64,000 nucleotides of DNA, from the NCBI GenBank assembly GCA_017469845.1, contig JAFUFP010000041.1, positions 112,913 through 176,912 of the forward strand, read 5' to 3'. Source of the stretch: Bacteroidales bacterium. GTDB lineage: Bacteria > Bacteroidota > Bacteroidia > Bacteroidales > UBA932. Shown here in pieces: positions 1 to 9,587 of this stretch. The notes beneath the pieces are model-generated. The model searched no databases and was not told where the DNA came from. It worked only from the letters and a program-made list of their open reading frames with translations. The position numbers and the translations under genes were made by a program. The first letter of the stretch is position 1. The number at the start of each line of letters is the position of its first letter.

Positions 1-19
1 AGAATAAGTACGGAAGTGT

Positions 20-27
20 TATTTTTG
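20..27 (+). promoter_or_regulatory. -7 promoter box for the first two genes
   Basis: TATTTTTG matches the Bacteroidota -7 consensus TAnnTTTG. It would place transcription start near position 34, about 60 bases before the chosen ATG at 95. The -33 element would lie at or beyond the window edge, so it cannot be judged. Confidence 0.4.
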
Positions 28-94
28 TCCTAAACTGCAGGATTGTGTCCTCAGTAGAAGCACATTTCATAACATGACAAACTATTCCGTTACG

Positions 95-934
95 ATGAAA
101 AAGTTATTTTGGGCTTTTTTGATAGTATTACCCGTCATCTGTTCGGCAAAAGGGCCGAAAACACCCGCCCAACTTTCCGTAATATCTTATAATATCAGAA
201 TGGGTGAAGCCAATGACGGCACGAACTCTTGGACTTACAGATATCCCGCGTCCGCGATGATGATAATGGATCAGATGCCGGACATTTTCGGACTTCAGGA
301 AGCTTACGATTATCAGGTCAACTATCTTTCCGAGTACTGTTCGGGATACAAAGGTGTAGGCGTCGGACGTGAGAACGGAAAACACGAAGGTGAGCATATG
401 TCCATCTTCTACAACACCAAGACTATCAAACTTCTCAAATGGGGAACATTCTGGCTTTCCGAAACCCCCGACACTCCTTCAATGGGATGGGATGCAGCCT
501 GCAAGAGAACCGCGACGTGGGCTCTTCTTCAGGACAAGGCGTCCAAGAAGAAATTCTATTTTGTGAACACCCATCTCGACCATGTGGGAGTTGAAGCCAG
601 AAAGAACGGTCTGAACCTCATTGTTGAAAAAATAGCCCAGATCAACCCGGAAGGCTATCCGATGGTCCTTTCCGGAGACTTCAACATTCCGCAGAGCGCT
701 CCGGAACTGAAAGTGCTGGACGGCAAGATGAAAAGCGCAAGGACAACGGCCGCCAAGACAGACAACTCCATCACTTACAATGCCTGGGGCAAGAAAGAGT
801 CCGCTTCGGTAATCGACCATATCTATTACAGCGGATTCAGCAGCTGTCCGGTATTCGAGGTTGTGACTAAACCATACTACGACAGAAACTATATCTCTGA
901 TCATTTCCCCGTCAAAGCGATACTGATATTTTAA
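95..934 (+). CDS. Secreted endonuclease/exonuclease/phosphatase-family hydrolase
   Basis: This 279-residue protein belongs to the DNase I-like endonuclease/exonuclease/phosphatase fold, which cleaves phosphodiester or phosphomonoester bonds using divalent metal. Visible family motifs are SYNIRMG near the N-terminus, the metal-binding glutamate in GLQEAY, NTHLDH, SGDFN and the terminal SDHFPV carrying the catalytic Asp-His. The ATG at 95 is preferred over the one at 74 because it begins a clean signal peptide (MKKLFWAFLIVLPVICSA), so the enzyme should be exported to the periplasm or surface. It is followed 21 bases later by a serine hydrolase in the same direction, probably co-transcribed. The substrate cannot be read from sequence; nucleic acid, sugar phosphate or phospholipid are all possible within this family. 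Confidence 0.88.
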   Translation: MKKLFWAFLIVLPVICSAKGPKTPAQLSVISYNIRMGEANDGTNSWTYRYPASAMMIMDQMPDIFGLQEAYDYQVNYLSEYCSGYKGVGVGRENGKHEGEHMSIFYNTKTIKLLKWGTFWLSETPDTPSMGWDAACKRTATWALLQDKASKKKFYFVNTHLDHVGVEARKNGLNLIVEKIAQINPEGYPMVLSGDFNIPQSAPELKVLDGKMKSARTTAAKTDNSITYNAWGKKESASVIDHIYYSGFSSCPVFEVVTKPYYDRNYISDHFPVKAILIF

Positions 935-955
935 TGGAGCTGAACTTATAGAGCC

Positions 956-2191
956 ATGAAAAAGTATTTCTTCATTGTCCTTATTAGTGTGATCGCGGCC
1001 TCGTGTTCGCATCGCACAGGATTGAAACATTCGTCCCCCGAATCCCAGGGAATGAATCCTGACAACCTGGAGAGGATTGACAGTGCGGTCAATGACGCGA
1101 TATCCCAGAAAATCATCCCCGGTGCCGTTATCTCCGTAGTGAGAAACGACAGAATCGTATTCCTTCGCTCTTATGGCAACAAATCCGTCGTTCCTGATGT
1201 TGAACCCATGACGGAGGACACGATGTTCGACCTTGCGTCCTTGAGCAAGTGCGTGGGTACCACTTTATCCTTCATGCAGCTTGTTGAAAGGGGCCAGGTC
1301 CGCCTTTCCGATCCTGTGAGCCGTTATATACCCGGGTTCAAACCATGGGTTGATCCCGTGACCGGTGAAGAGGACGAAATAACCATACAGGACCTTCTCA
1401 CTCATTCTTCAGGCCTTGACGCTTACATAGGTGTCGCTTCTTATGTGAAAGAGTATGGCGAAAACACTCCCGAAAAACTGATGGAATATATAGCGACGAA
1501 GGTAAAGCGGAATTTCAAACCGGGAACTGACGTCATCTACAGCTGCCTGAATTTCGTGACACTGCAGAATATCCTTCAGAACGTTACCGGCGAGCGTCTG
1601 TGCGATTACGCCCAGAAGAATGTTTTCGATGTACTTGAACTGGCGCATACATGCTACTTCCCTCTGTACGGAAGACCGCAGTCCAACCCCAACGCCGCTG
1701 AATTGGCGAAGCTTTGCGCACCGACCGAGGTTCAGGAGGACGGCCTTCCTCTCGTTGCCGCCGTACATGACCCCATCGCACGTCAGATCAATGCAGGAAA
1801 TTCCGGAAACGCGGGAGTGTTCTCAAATGCAGAGGATCTGAGCGTAATCGCCGCTACGATCCTTCGTGGCGGTTCCATCGGCGGAAAGAGAATTCTCGGC
1901 AAGGAAACGGTCCGCAAGATGATGGAAATCCCCAATGACAATGATCCTCGGGTCGCCAGGGCTCTTGGTTGGGACACTTATGACATGTATCCCGGCACCA
2001 GCGGCGAAATCTTCGAAAGGCAGCATACGGTCGGCCACACCGGATATACGGGAACATCCATAATCCTGGATCCTGACACCAATACCGGTCTTATCATTCT
2101 CGCACACCGCGTCCATCCGAAGGATGTCGGCTCCATGGCTCGTTTGAGGGCCGTTGTGGCGAATATCGTCGCCGGGTCGATAGACGAATAG
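956..2191 (+). CDS. Serine hydrolase lipoprotein, class C beta-lactamase fold
   Basis: This 411-residue protein is a penicillin-binding-protein/beta-lactamase-like serine hydrolase. The nucleophile motif SxxK appears as SLSK within DLASLSKCVG, the second motif is YSC in VIYSCLNF where YxN is usual, and HTG in VGHTGYTGTS replaces the KTG triad. The start MKKYFFIVLISVIAASC is a lipoprotein signal with the lipobox cysteine, so it is membrane-anchored. The family contains esterases, D-aminopeptidases and cell-wall amidases or transpeptidases, and sequence alone does not separate these. The replacement of Asn in YxN argues against ordinary beta-lactamase activity. It is the second gene of a two-gene unit and ends at a bidirectional terminator. 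Confidence 0.87.
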   Translation: MKKYFFIVLISVIAASCSHRTGLKHSSPESQGMNPDNLERIDSAVNDAISQKIIPGAVISVVRNDRIVFLRSYGNKSVVPDVEPMTEDTMFDLASLSKCVGTTLSFMQLVERGQVRLSDPVSRYIPGFKPWVDPVTGEEDEITIQDLLTHSSGLDAYIGVASYVKEYGENTPEKLMEYIATKVKRNFKPGTDVIYSCLNFVTLQNILQNVTGERLCDYAQKNVFDVLELAHTCYFPLYGRPQSNPNAAELAKLCAPTEVQEDGLPLVAAVHDPIARQINAGNSGNAGVFSNAEDLSVIAATILRGGSIGGKRILGKETVRKMMEIPNDNDPRVARALGWDTYDMYPGTSGEIFERQHTVGHTGYTGTSIILDPDTNTGLIILAHRVHPKDVGSMARLRAVVANIVAGSIDE

Positions 2192-2222
2192 TCCACCCGC
2201 CCGAAAACCAGCAGAAACGAAA

Positions 2223-2253
2223 AAAACCGCACCCTTCCTGAGAGTGCGGTTTT
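2223..2253. terminator. Bidirectional terminator between serine hydrolase and dnaE
   Basis: The arms AAAACCGCAC (2223-2232) and GTGCGGTTTT (2244-2253) pair perfectly over 10 bases around an 11-base loop. A-runs and T-runs on both sides let it stop transcription from the plus-strand serine hydrolase and the minus-strand dnaE. Confidence 0.8.
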
Positions 2254-2268
2254 CGTATGCCTGTACCT

Positions 2269-5200
2269 TTAAACGGCTTTTTTGATCACTTTATAGGCGA
2301 TTCCCATATTGGAAAGTTCGCGGATGAATTCAGAAGTCACCGCCACGCGGAACTTGTTCGACTGGAAATCGATCTTGTACTTGGTCTCCGGATCGTAAAG
2401 GTACATATTGAGAGGAGTCTTTCCGGGGTTGGTCTTCACCAGATGAACAAGATGTTTCCGGAAGTCTTCATTCAATTGGGGTGTTGTCACCTGTATAGCG
2501 AATCCGGTGAGGAACTCTTCAGTAACGTTTCCCAGGAGGATGATCCTCTTTATCTTGAGGGCATAGGGAGAGGTCTTCCCCTGTGCCGCATCTTCCGGTT
2601 TGACCCTCCATTTCTCGGCTATTTCACCTTCTATCAGGACAGGAGTATGGACCTGCATGTACCCCATGAAGGCTTCGTGGTCCTTTCCGAACAGGGACAG
2701 TTCGTAGGATCCGTTGTAGTCCTCTATAATGGTTCTGGAGTAGGGTTTCCCGACTTTCGTGGTCAGGGCCGTGTACGAAGTTATGTATCCTGCGGTAGTC
2801 ACCTTCTGCGGAGATTTCTTTTCTTCGCATTCCTGTATCTTATCGGCCAGCGCACTTATAGGACAACTCACGAAGTTCTCCATCTCGAAGCGGTACTTGT
2901 CCAGAGGGTGTGACGACAGGTACATTCCGACGAGTTCCTTTTCTTTCTGCAGAAGGAGGAGCTGGTCCTCGTCGGCGATGAGTGCCGGAGGTTCGGGCTT
3001 GACCATTTTCAGCTCTTCGATTTCTCCGAAGAGAGAGAAGGCGTTCTCTTCTTCCCCTTTTTTCGAATTGATGCCGTAGTCGATAAGTTCGTCGATGAAC
3101 TCCTTACCGGAATTCCCCGGCAGGAAATATCTTGTTCTCTCTATTCCGAAGGATTCGAGAGCACCCGAATACACCAGAGCTTCGAATGACTTGCGGTTGA
3201 TGACTCCGGCCATCCTCTCCGCGAAATTGTAGATATCCGTGAAAGGACCGCCCTGTTCGCGCTGCTTGATGATTTCATCGACGACGTTTGCTCCGAATCC
3301 CTTCATTCCGCTGAGGGCGAAGCGTACGTCACCGGTCTTGTTCACGGTGAAATGAGCGGCGCTTTCGTTCACGTCGGGGTTGAGGATTTTGATCCCATGG
3401 CTGCGGCAGTCATCCATGATCTTCTTGATCTCATCCATGCTCTTCGCGCAGGTGAGGCACGATGCGAAGAACTCGGAAGGGTAGTGACATTTGAGCCAGC
3501 CGGTCTGGTAACTTACCCAGGCGTAGCAGGTAGCATGAGATTTGTTGAAAGCGTATTGGGCGAATTTCTCCCAGTCCTTCCAGATTTTGTCAAGTATCTT
3601 TTCCGGATGTCCCCTGTCGATTCCTCCGGTCATGAACTTGTCCTTCAGTGAGTTCAGAATGTCGATCTGTTTCTTTCCCATGGCTTTACGGAGTTTGTCC
3701 GCTTCGCCTTTTGTGAATCCCGCCAACTTTTGGGAAAGAAGCATCACCTGCTCCTGATAGACAGTTACGCCGTAAGTGTCATTCAGGTATTCCGCCATTT
3801 CGGGAAGGTCGTATTCTATGGGCTCCAATCCCAATTTCCTGTTCACGAAGTTGGGAATGTAATCCATAGGACCCGGTCTGTAGAGGGCGTTCATTGCGAT
3901 GAGGTCCTCAAATCGGGAAGGGTGGAGTTTCTGAAGCCATGTCTGCATACCTTCGGATTCGAACTGGAACACGCTTACTGTGTCTCCGCGTCCGTAAAGA
4001 TCGTATGTTGGCTTGTCATCGATCGGTATGGCCTCGATATCTATCTCTTCTCCGGTTCTTTCCTTGATGATGTCAAGGCAGTTGTGGATGATGGAGAGCG
4101 TGATGAGGCCGAGGAAGTCCATCTTCAGCATGCCGACGTCCTCGATATAGTGTCCGTCATATTGGGACGTGCGGACATCTTCTCCGGTATCCTTATCTTT
4201 CGCGATGGTTATGGGAAGGAAGTTCGTGAGGTCTCCCCTGCCGATGATGGTTGCGCAGGCATGCATTCCCGTCTGGCGGATACTTCCTTCGAGCGCCTTT
4301 GCGTATTTGAGGACTTCCTTGTTCAGTTCAGAACCGTGTTCGAGCTCTTCCTTGAATTCCGGAACGAGGCGGAAGCAGTTGGCGAGGGTGATCTTGACGT
4401 CGACATCTTCCAGTCCTTTCTGGAAAGTCTTCTTGACCATGACCTTTTCTCCGTCATGTTCTTCTTCCACCTCCTTCTCGATCATCTTGAAGCCGGGCTT
4501 GAGTTCATCGAGCTTGGGGTTGAAGGGATATTCCTTTTCCTTCTTTTCGCTCAGACGGTCGGGGACCATCTTTGTGAGGCGGTTGGACTCTTCGATGGAG
4601 ACGTGGCTTATCCTGGCCACATCCTTTATGGCGCTCTTCGCGGCCATGGTTCCGAAGGTGATGACCCTGGAAACGTGGTCGGCGCCGTATTTCTTTTCGA
4701 CGTATTCATGGGCCTTGGTGAGGTCTTCGAAATCAACGTCGATATCAGGCATGGAAATACGGTCGGGGTTCAGGAATCGCTCGAACAGGAGTTGATACCT
4801 GATAGGGTCAAGATTGGTTATCTTTAGGCAGTAAGCTACTACCGATCCTGCCGCTGAGCCACGGCCGGGACCCACCATGCTGCCCATCGCCCTTGATGCG
4901 GCTATATAGTCCTGCACTATGAGGAAATAGTCCGGGAATCCCATTCGGGAAATTGTCTTCAGCTCGAAATCGATGCGTTCCGCCTGCTCATCCGTGAACA
5001 CCTCTCCGTACCTCTGGTGAGCTCCCTGGTAGGTAAGATGGCACAGATAGGCTACCGAATGGCAGAATCCGTCTCCCCTGTAATTGCCTTTCTTGTCGCA
5101 CCTTCCGGCATCGATGACGTCCTTGTACTTTTCCATCTGGGCGTCGATGTCCTTCATGAATTCGGGATCGATTTCATAGACGGGGAGGATCGGGTCGCAG

Positions 5201-6060
5201 TCGATGGAGTAGGATTCGATCTTGTCGAGGATTTCCAGGGTGTTGGAAAGGGCCTCCGGGTGATCCGGGAACAGGGCTGCCATTTCTTCCTCGCTCTTGA
5301 GATATTCCTGCTGGGTATATCTCATCCTGTCCGGATCATCGACATATGCGTTAGTAGTAAGGCAGATGAGCCTGTCATGGACAGGTCCGTCTTCCTTGTT
5401 CACGAAGTGCACGTCATTGGTCGCCACGACCTTTACGTTGTGCTTCTTGGCCAATTCGAAGATGGCCTTGTTGCAGATTGACTGATGTTCGTAAACTTCA
5501 AGGTCCATTCCCGGGACCTCGGTCTTGTGGAGCATCACTTCAAGGTAATAATCGTCTCCGAAGACCCTCTTGTGCCATTCGATGGCCTCGTCCACGGCAG
5601 CCATGTTCCCCTCGATGATGTTTCTGGGAATCTCACCGGCAAGACATGCCGAGGAGCAGATGAGGTCTTCGTGATATTTCTCGATAACCTCATGCATCAC
5701 CCTGGGCTTTCCGTAATACAAGCCCTCCGTATGCGCGATTGAAACGATCTTCACGAGATTCTTGTAGCCGTTGTAATTCTTGGCCAGGAGAATCAGGTGA
5801 TAGTATTTCCTGTGATTGGTGTCTTTCAGTTTGTGGTCATACCCACGGGTTACATAGATTTCACAGCCGATGATGGGCTTTACGTTCGGGTGCTTCTTGG
5901 CGAACTTGAAGAACTCCTTGACACCGTACATGTTTCCATGGTCGGTGATGGCAAGGCCTGGCATCCCAAGCTCCTCGGCACGGTTGAAAAGGTTCGCGAT
6001 GGAGGACTGTCCGTCGAGAATCGAGTATTGTGTATGGACGTGTAGATGTACAAATGACAT
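2269..6060 (-). CDS. dnaE: DNA polymerase III subunit alpha
   Basis: This 1,263-residue protein is the catalytic subunit of the replicative DNA polymerase. The N-terminus has the PHP domain signature (FVHLHVHTQYS, then ITDHGNMYG). The palm domain carries the catalytic aspartates in MPDIDVDFED. The fingers region includes YRPGPMDYIPNF and the segment FNKSHATCYAWVSYQ. The C-terminal part has an OB-fold (TTAGYITSYTALTTKVGKPY). The start at 6060 (MSFVHLHVH) is preferred over a longer reading because it places the PHP motif at the family's usual position. It is a single-copy core gene. A good -7 box, TATCTTTG, lies just upstream. Length is normal for Bacteroidota DnaE. Confidence 0.97.
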   Translation of the reverse strand: MSFVHLHVHTQYSILDGQSSIANLFNRAEELGMPGLAITDHGNMYGVKEFFKFAKKHPNVKPIIGCEIYVTRGYDHKLKDTNHRKYYHLILLAKNYNGYKNLVKIVSIAHTEGLYYGKPRVMHEVIEKYHEDLICSSACLAGEIPRNIIEGNMAAVDEAIEWHKRVFGDDYYLEVMLHKTEVPGMDLEVYEHQSICNKAIFELAKKHNVKVVATNDVHFVNKEDGPVHDRLICLTTNAYVDDPDRMRYTQQEYLKSEEEMAALFPDHPEALSNTLEILDKIESYSIDCDPILPVYEIDPEFMKDIDAQMEKYKDVIDAGRCDKKGNYRGDGFCHSVAYLCHLTYQGAHQRYGEVFTDEQAERIDFELKTISRMGFPDYFLIVQDYIAASRAMGSMVGPGRGSAAGSVVAYCLKITNLDPIRYQLLFERFLNPDRISMPDIDVDFEDLTKAHEYVEKKYGADHVSRVITFGTMAAKSAIKDVARISHVSIEESNRLTKMVPDRLSEKKEKEYPFNPKLDELKPGFKMIEKEVEEEHDGEKVMVKKTFQKGLEDVDVKITLANCFRLVPEFKEELEHGSELNKEVLKYAKALEGSIRQTGMHACATIIGRGDLTNFLPITIAKDKDTGEDVRTSQYDGHYIEDVGMLKMDFLGLITLSIIHNCLDIIKERTGEEIDIEAIPIDDKPTYDLYGRGDTVSVFQFESEGMQTWLQKLHPSRFEDLIAMNALYRPGPMDYIPNFVNRKLGLEPIEYDLPEMAEYLNDTYGVTVYQEQVMLLSQKLAGFTKGEADKLRKAMGKKQIDILNSLKDKFMTGGIDRGHPEKILDKIWKDWEKFAQYAFNKSHATCYAWVSYQTGWLKCHYPSEFFASCLTCAKSMDEIKKIMDDCRSHGIKILNPDVNESAAHFTVNKTGDVRFALSGMKGFGANVVDEIIKQREQGGPFTDIYNFAERMAGVINRKSFEALVYSGALESFGIERTRYFLPGNSGKEFIDELIDYGINSKKGEEENAFSLFGEIEELKMVKPEPPALIADEDQLLLLQKEKELVGMYLSSHPLDKYRFEMENFVSCPISALADKIQECEEKKSPQKVTTAGYITSYTALTTKVGKPYSRTIIEDYNGSYELSLFGKDHEAFMGYMQVHTPVLIEGEIAEKWRVKPEDAAQGKTSPYALKIKRIILLGNVTEEFLTGFAIQVTTPQLNEDFRKHLVHLVKTNPGKTPLNMYLYDPETKYKIDFQSNKFRVAVTSEFIRELSNMGIAYKVIKKAV

Positions 6061-6081
6061 ATCAGGCAGGTTTGAGGAAAG

Positions 6082-6089
6082 CAAAGATA
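6082..6089 (-). promoter_or_regulatory. -7 promoter box for dnaE
   Basis: On the minus strand this reads TATCTTTG, an exact match to TAnnTTTG, about 22 bases upstream of the dnaE ATG. It implies a short 5' leader of roughly 15 bases. A TTTTC run about 20 bases further upstream is a weak candidate for the -33 element. Confidence 0.5.
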
Positions 6090-6203
6090 ATGAAAAGCCT
6101 CCACCTGCGGAAAAGAAAATATACCTTTCTCTGAATGTTTTTATACTTCGTTAATATTCATATTTTTACGTAGACTTGAAGTTGCCGGAACGGGATTGAC
6201 GTA

Positions 6204-6234
6204 AAAAGGGGACCACCGTTATGGCGATCCCCCT
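6204..6234 (-). terminator. Terminator of secDF
   Basis: On the minus strand GGGGATCGCC and GGTGGTCCCC form a 10-base stem with two G-U pairs and a 5-base loop, followed by TTTTTAC. It lies 28 bases beyond the secDF stop codon. Confidence 0.72.
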
Positions 6235-6261
6235 TGTTCAAGTGTATGGTAAGTGTGAATC

Positions 6262-9200
6262 TTACTTTTTCTTTGCGGGAGCTTTCTTCTCCTCGGCCTT
6301 GATTGTAGCATCGTACATGATAGGAGTACCGATCATGAGGGATGCGTAGGTACCGATGATGATACCGAGGATGAGAGCTACTGCGAGACCCCTGATTGAC
6401 TCACCGCCGAAGATTGCGATCGCAAGCATGGTAAGGAGAGTTGTCAATGAAGTGTTCATTGTACGGGACAGGGTTGCGTTGAGAGCGGTGTTGACGGTAT
6501 CCTTGAAGCTGTCCTTGGGATGAAGTCCCCTCATCTCACGGATACGGTCGAAGATAACCACGTTATCGTTGATAGCGTAACCGATGATGGTAAGGATAGC
6601 CGCAATGAACGTCTGGTCAACGTCAAGGTTGAACGGCAGGATTCCGCTGAAGAGCGAGAAGAAGCCGATGACGATGAGAGCGGTATGTGCAAGTGATGCG
6701 ACACCACCGAGACCCCATGTCCATCCGCGGAACCTTACGGCGATGTAAGCGAAGATCACGAACAGAGCGATGATGACGGCAATGATAGCGTCCCTCTTCA
6801 TATCGTTTGCGATGGTAGGTCCTACCTTATCGGATGATATGATACCGTTAGGGTTGTCGAGTGTCGATGTGAAGTCTCCGAGGGTCATGTTCTTGTTGCT
6901 GAAGAATCCCTTCAAAGCGTTGAAGAGCTTCTGCTCGACCTCGGCGTCAACAGCTGTGGACTCGTCCTCAACCTTGTACTGGGTGGTGATCTTCATCTGG
7001 CTCTCGCCTCCGAACTGCTTGACCTCAACAGCTCCGTCGAATTCAGCCTCTGCAGCGCTGCGGATTTCCTCAGCTGTGACAGGGGTGTCGAACCTTACGA
7101 CGTATGTACGTCCACCGGTGAAATCAACACCGTAGGTAAAGCCCTTGAAGCAGATAGAGAGGATGGAGATGAGGATGAGAATTCCGGAAACTGTATAGGA
7201 AATCTTCTTCTTTCCGATGAAGTCGACCTTCGTGTTCTTGAGGAAGTTCTTGGTGAGGTTGTTCTCGAAAGTGATGTTCTTACCCTTATTGATACGGGAA
7301 TCGAAGATCAGTCTTGTGATGAAGATAGATGTAATGACTGAAGTGATGATACCGATGATGAGGGTAGTAGCGAAGCCCTGGACAGGACCGGAACCGAATA
7401 TGAAGAGGACGACACCGGTGAGGAGGGTGGTAACCTGACCGTCGATGATGGCTGAGTAAGCGTTGCTGTAACCGTCGGCGACAGCCTTGCTCAGACCCTT
7501 ACCTGCCGCAAGTTCCTCCTTGATACGCTCATAGATGATGACGTTCGCGTCAACTGCCATACCGAGGGTCAATACCAAACCGGCGATACCGGGCAGAGTA
7601 AGTACAGCTCCGAATGAAACGAGGGTTCCGAAGAGGAAGAGAACGTTGCAGAGGAGGGCGACGTCAGCTACAAGACCTGCTCCCTGATAGAAGAAGACCA
7701 TGTAGATGAGCACGAGGATGAACGCGATGATGAAGGAGATGAGACCGGCCCTGATGGATCTTGAACCGAGGGAAGGTCCTACGACCTGCTCCTGGATGAT
7801 CTTTGCGGGAGCGGGAAGTTTACCGGATTTCAGGACGTTGGTAAGGTCAGTAGCCTCTTCAACGGTGAAGTTTCCGGATATCTGTGAGCTACCACCGGAG
7901 ATTTCAGTCTGGACGGTAGGGTATGAGTATACGAGACCATCGAGAACGATGGCGATCTGCTTTCCGATGTTGTCTTTGGTCAGACGGGCCCAGACATTGG
8001 CGCCTTCGGCGTTCATTGTCATGGAAACTGTGGGGTTACCCTGGTTCCTTCCGGTTCCGTCATAAGAAACTCTCGCGTCGGTTACGCTACCTCCGTCGAG
8101 AGGAGCCTTTCCGTCACGGGTTGCGGCCTTGATGGCAACGAGCTCATACCAGTTTCCTCCGGCAATCATCTGTGAAGGCTTGACGGACCACATGGCGCGG
8201 AACTCTGCAGGGAGGAGATCCTTGACCTGGGTCATGTTGAGGAGACGGTTGACAACAGCGGTGTCACTTCCCTGAGCGTAACCTATGCAGGCGTTGCCCC
8301 TGGCGTTGGAGGGCTGGAGAACGGCGAAGAGAGGGTTCTGCTTCTTGTAGTTCTCGAGAGCGGCGTCATCCTCAGCTGCGCTGTTGCTCTGGATCTCTTC
8401 TCCGAGAAGGTCGGTAGTGTCAGCTGCGGCAGTCTGCTCGGCAGCCTCTGCGGGAGCGGCCTCTTCAGCGGCCTGCTCTCCAGCCTGGAGCTGTGCGAGA
8501 AGGGTGTTGGCATCTACGAGATAAGGATAGATCTCCTGGTTGTCGTAAGTTGTCCAGAATTCGAGGGATGCTGTTCCCTGGAGCAGCTTCCTTACACGCT
8601 CGGGCTCTTTGACACCCGGGAGCTCAACGAGGATACGTCCGCTGTTTCCGAGCTTCTGGATGGAAGGCTGGGTAACACCGAAGCGGTCGATACGGCTACG
8701 GAGAACGTTGAATGAGTTGCTGATGGCACTCTCCGCATCCTCACGGATTATAGTGATAACCTGGTCGTCGGTTGATTCGGGCTTGATACGGTCCCTCATT
8801 TCATAAGTTCCGAAGACCTGGGCGAGCCTCTGTCCTCCGCTGACCTCTTTCCAAGCATCAGCGAAGAGGGTGATGAAATCAGCCCTTGAATTGACGCTGC
8901 GCTCTTTGGCGAGGTTGATAGCCTGTTCGAACTGGGGTGTCGCATTGTCTGCGGCGAGGGCCTTTACGAGATCTTCAAGCTGAAGCTGGAGCATGACGTT
9001 CATACCACCCTTGAGGTCCAGACCGAGGTTGATCTCTTTTGCCTTGACATCTTTGTAAGTGTAGCCGAAATAGACCTTCTCATTTGAGATGGAGTCAATA
9101 TACCACCTGTTCCTGTCTTTTGACAGAGAATCAAGGGTATAAGCCTTGTCAGCCTCGGCGAGTTTACTGTAGGCGGCGCTCTGCTGGAAAGCTGCTACTG

Positions 9201-9324
9201 CGTTCTCGGCATACTTTTCAGCCTTCTTTTCCTGTATGCTTGTTACAGCGGTGAAGGCAAGCTGCCAGACGCAGGCCAGACCAAGCAAGATGGCCACCAA
9301 TCTGATTGCACCTTTGCTTTGCAT
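6262..9324 (-). CDS. secDF: Fused protein-export protein SecDF
   Basis: This 1,020-residue protein fuses SecD (roughly residues 1-620) and SecF (roughly 680-1000), the inner-membrane partners that use the proton gradient to help SecYEG complete translocation. The SecD signature GLDLKGGMNVMLQL and the SecF signature VDFTGGRTYVVRF are both visible. Two sets of about six membrane spans follow large periplasmic loops; conserved segments include GMAVDANVIIYERIKEE in SecD and IGYAINDNVVIFDRIRE in SecF. An acidic, alanine-rich low-complexity insert (near residues 260-310) sits in the periplasmic loop of SecD. The C-terminus is a short lysine-rich tail. Fused SecDF is common in Bacteroidota. It is transcribed alone, with its own promoter and terminator. 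Confidence 0.97.
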   Translation of the reverse strand: MQSKGAIRLVAILLGLACVWQLAFTAVTSIQEKKAEKYAENAVAAFQQSAAYSKLAEADKAYTLDSLSKDRNRWYIDSISNEKVYFGYTYKDVKAKEINLGLDLKGGMNVMLQLQLEDLVKALAADNATPQFEQAINLAKERSVNSRADFITLFADAWKEVSGGQRLAQVFGTYEMRDRIKPESTDDQVITIIREDAESAISNSFNVLRSRIDRFGVTQPSIQKLGNSGRILVELPGVKEPERVRKLLQGTASLEFWTTYDNQEIYPYLVDANTLLAQLQAGEQAAEEAAPAEAAEQTAAADTTDLLGEEIQSNSAAEDDAALENYKKQNPLFAVLQPSNARGNACIGYAQGSDTAVVNRLLNMTQVKDLLPAEFRAMWSVKPSQMIAGGNWYELVAIKAATRDGKAPLDGGSVTDARVSYDGTGRNQGNPTVSMTMNAEGANVWARLTKDNIGKQIAIVLDGLVYSYPTVQTEISGGSSQISGNFTVEEATDLTNVLKSGKLPAPAKIIQEQVVGPSLGSRSIRAGLISFIIAFILVLIYMVFFYQGAGLVADVALLCNVLFLFGTLVSFGAVLTLPGIAGLVLTLGMAVDANVIIYERIKEELAAGKGLSKAVADGYSNAYSAIIDGQVTTLLTGVVLFIFGSGPVQGFATTLIIGIITSVITSIFITRLIFDSRINKGKNITFENNLTKNFLKNTKVDFIGKKKISYTVSGILILISILSICFKGFTYGVDFTGGRTYVVRFDTPVTAEEIRSAAEAEFDGAVEVKQFGGESQMKITTQYKVEDESTAVDAEVEQKLFNALKGFFSNKNMTLGDFTSTLDNPNGIISSDKVGPTIANDMKRDAIIAVIIALFVIFAYIAVRFRGWTWGLGGVASLAHTALIVIGFFSLFSGILPFNLDVDQTFIAAILTIIGYAINDNVVIFDRIREMRGLHPKDSFKDTVNTALNATLSRTMNTSLTTLLTMLAIAIFGGESIRGLAVALILGIIIGTYASLMIGTPIMYDATIKAEEKKAPAKKK

Positions 9325-9418
9325 TTTAAATTACTATTATTTAATTGTTACAATTTCGTTTTTGGTGCTGTTTTCACGCATGTGGAAACGTCATTTCACA
9401 CTACGGGAAAATAGGCTG

Positions 9419-9426
9419 CAAATTTA
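9419..9426 (-). promoter_or_regulatory. -7 promoter box for secDF
   Basis: The minus strand reads TAAATTTG, an exact match to TAnnTTTG. It predicts a leader of about 90 bases before the secDF ATG. It lies in the 263-base divergent gap between secDF and the PD40/SPOR gene; I see no other feature in that gap besides the box at 9571. Confidence 0.45.
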
Positions 9427-9570
9427 CTACTTTTTTCTTAGAAAGAAAGTTTCTTACAACTATTTCTTGTTTTCAGCCTCCAGTTCGCTGTGGCAACATC
9501 CAAGCGGGAGTCCCATTTGCGATGCCTTAGAGTTTTCCCCGGAAGAAGATTATTTATTGCAACTATTTTT

Positions 9571-9578
9571 TAATTTTG
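9571..9578 (+). promoter_or_regulatory. -7-like box ahead of the PD40/SPOR gene
   Basis: TAATTTTG matches TAnnTTTG but ends only nine bases before the ATG at 9588. If used, the transcript would have a very short leader. It may be a chance match in AT-rich sequence. Confidence 0.3.
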
Positions 9579-9587
9579 CATCCAACT

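Noticed and set aside
3730..4827. Long plus-strand frame of 365 codons inside dnaE
   Set aside because: It is antisense to the highly conserved dnaE catalytic region, has no recognisable domains and mirrors dnaE codon bias.
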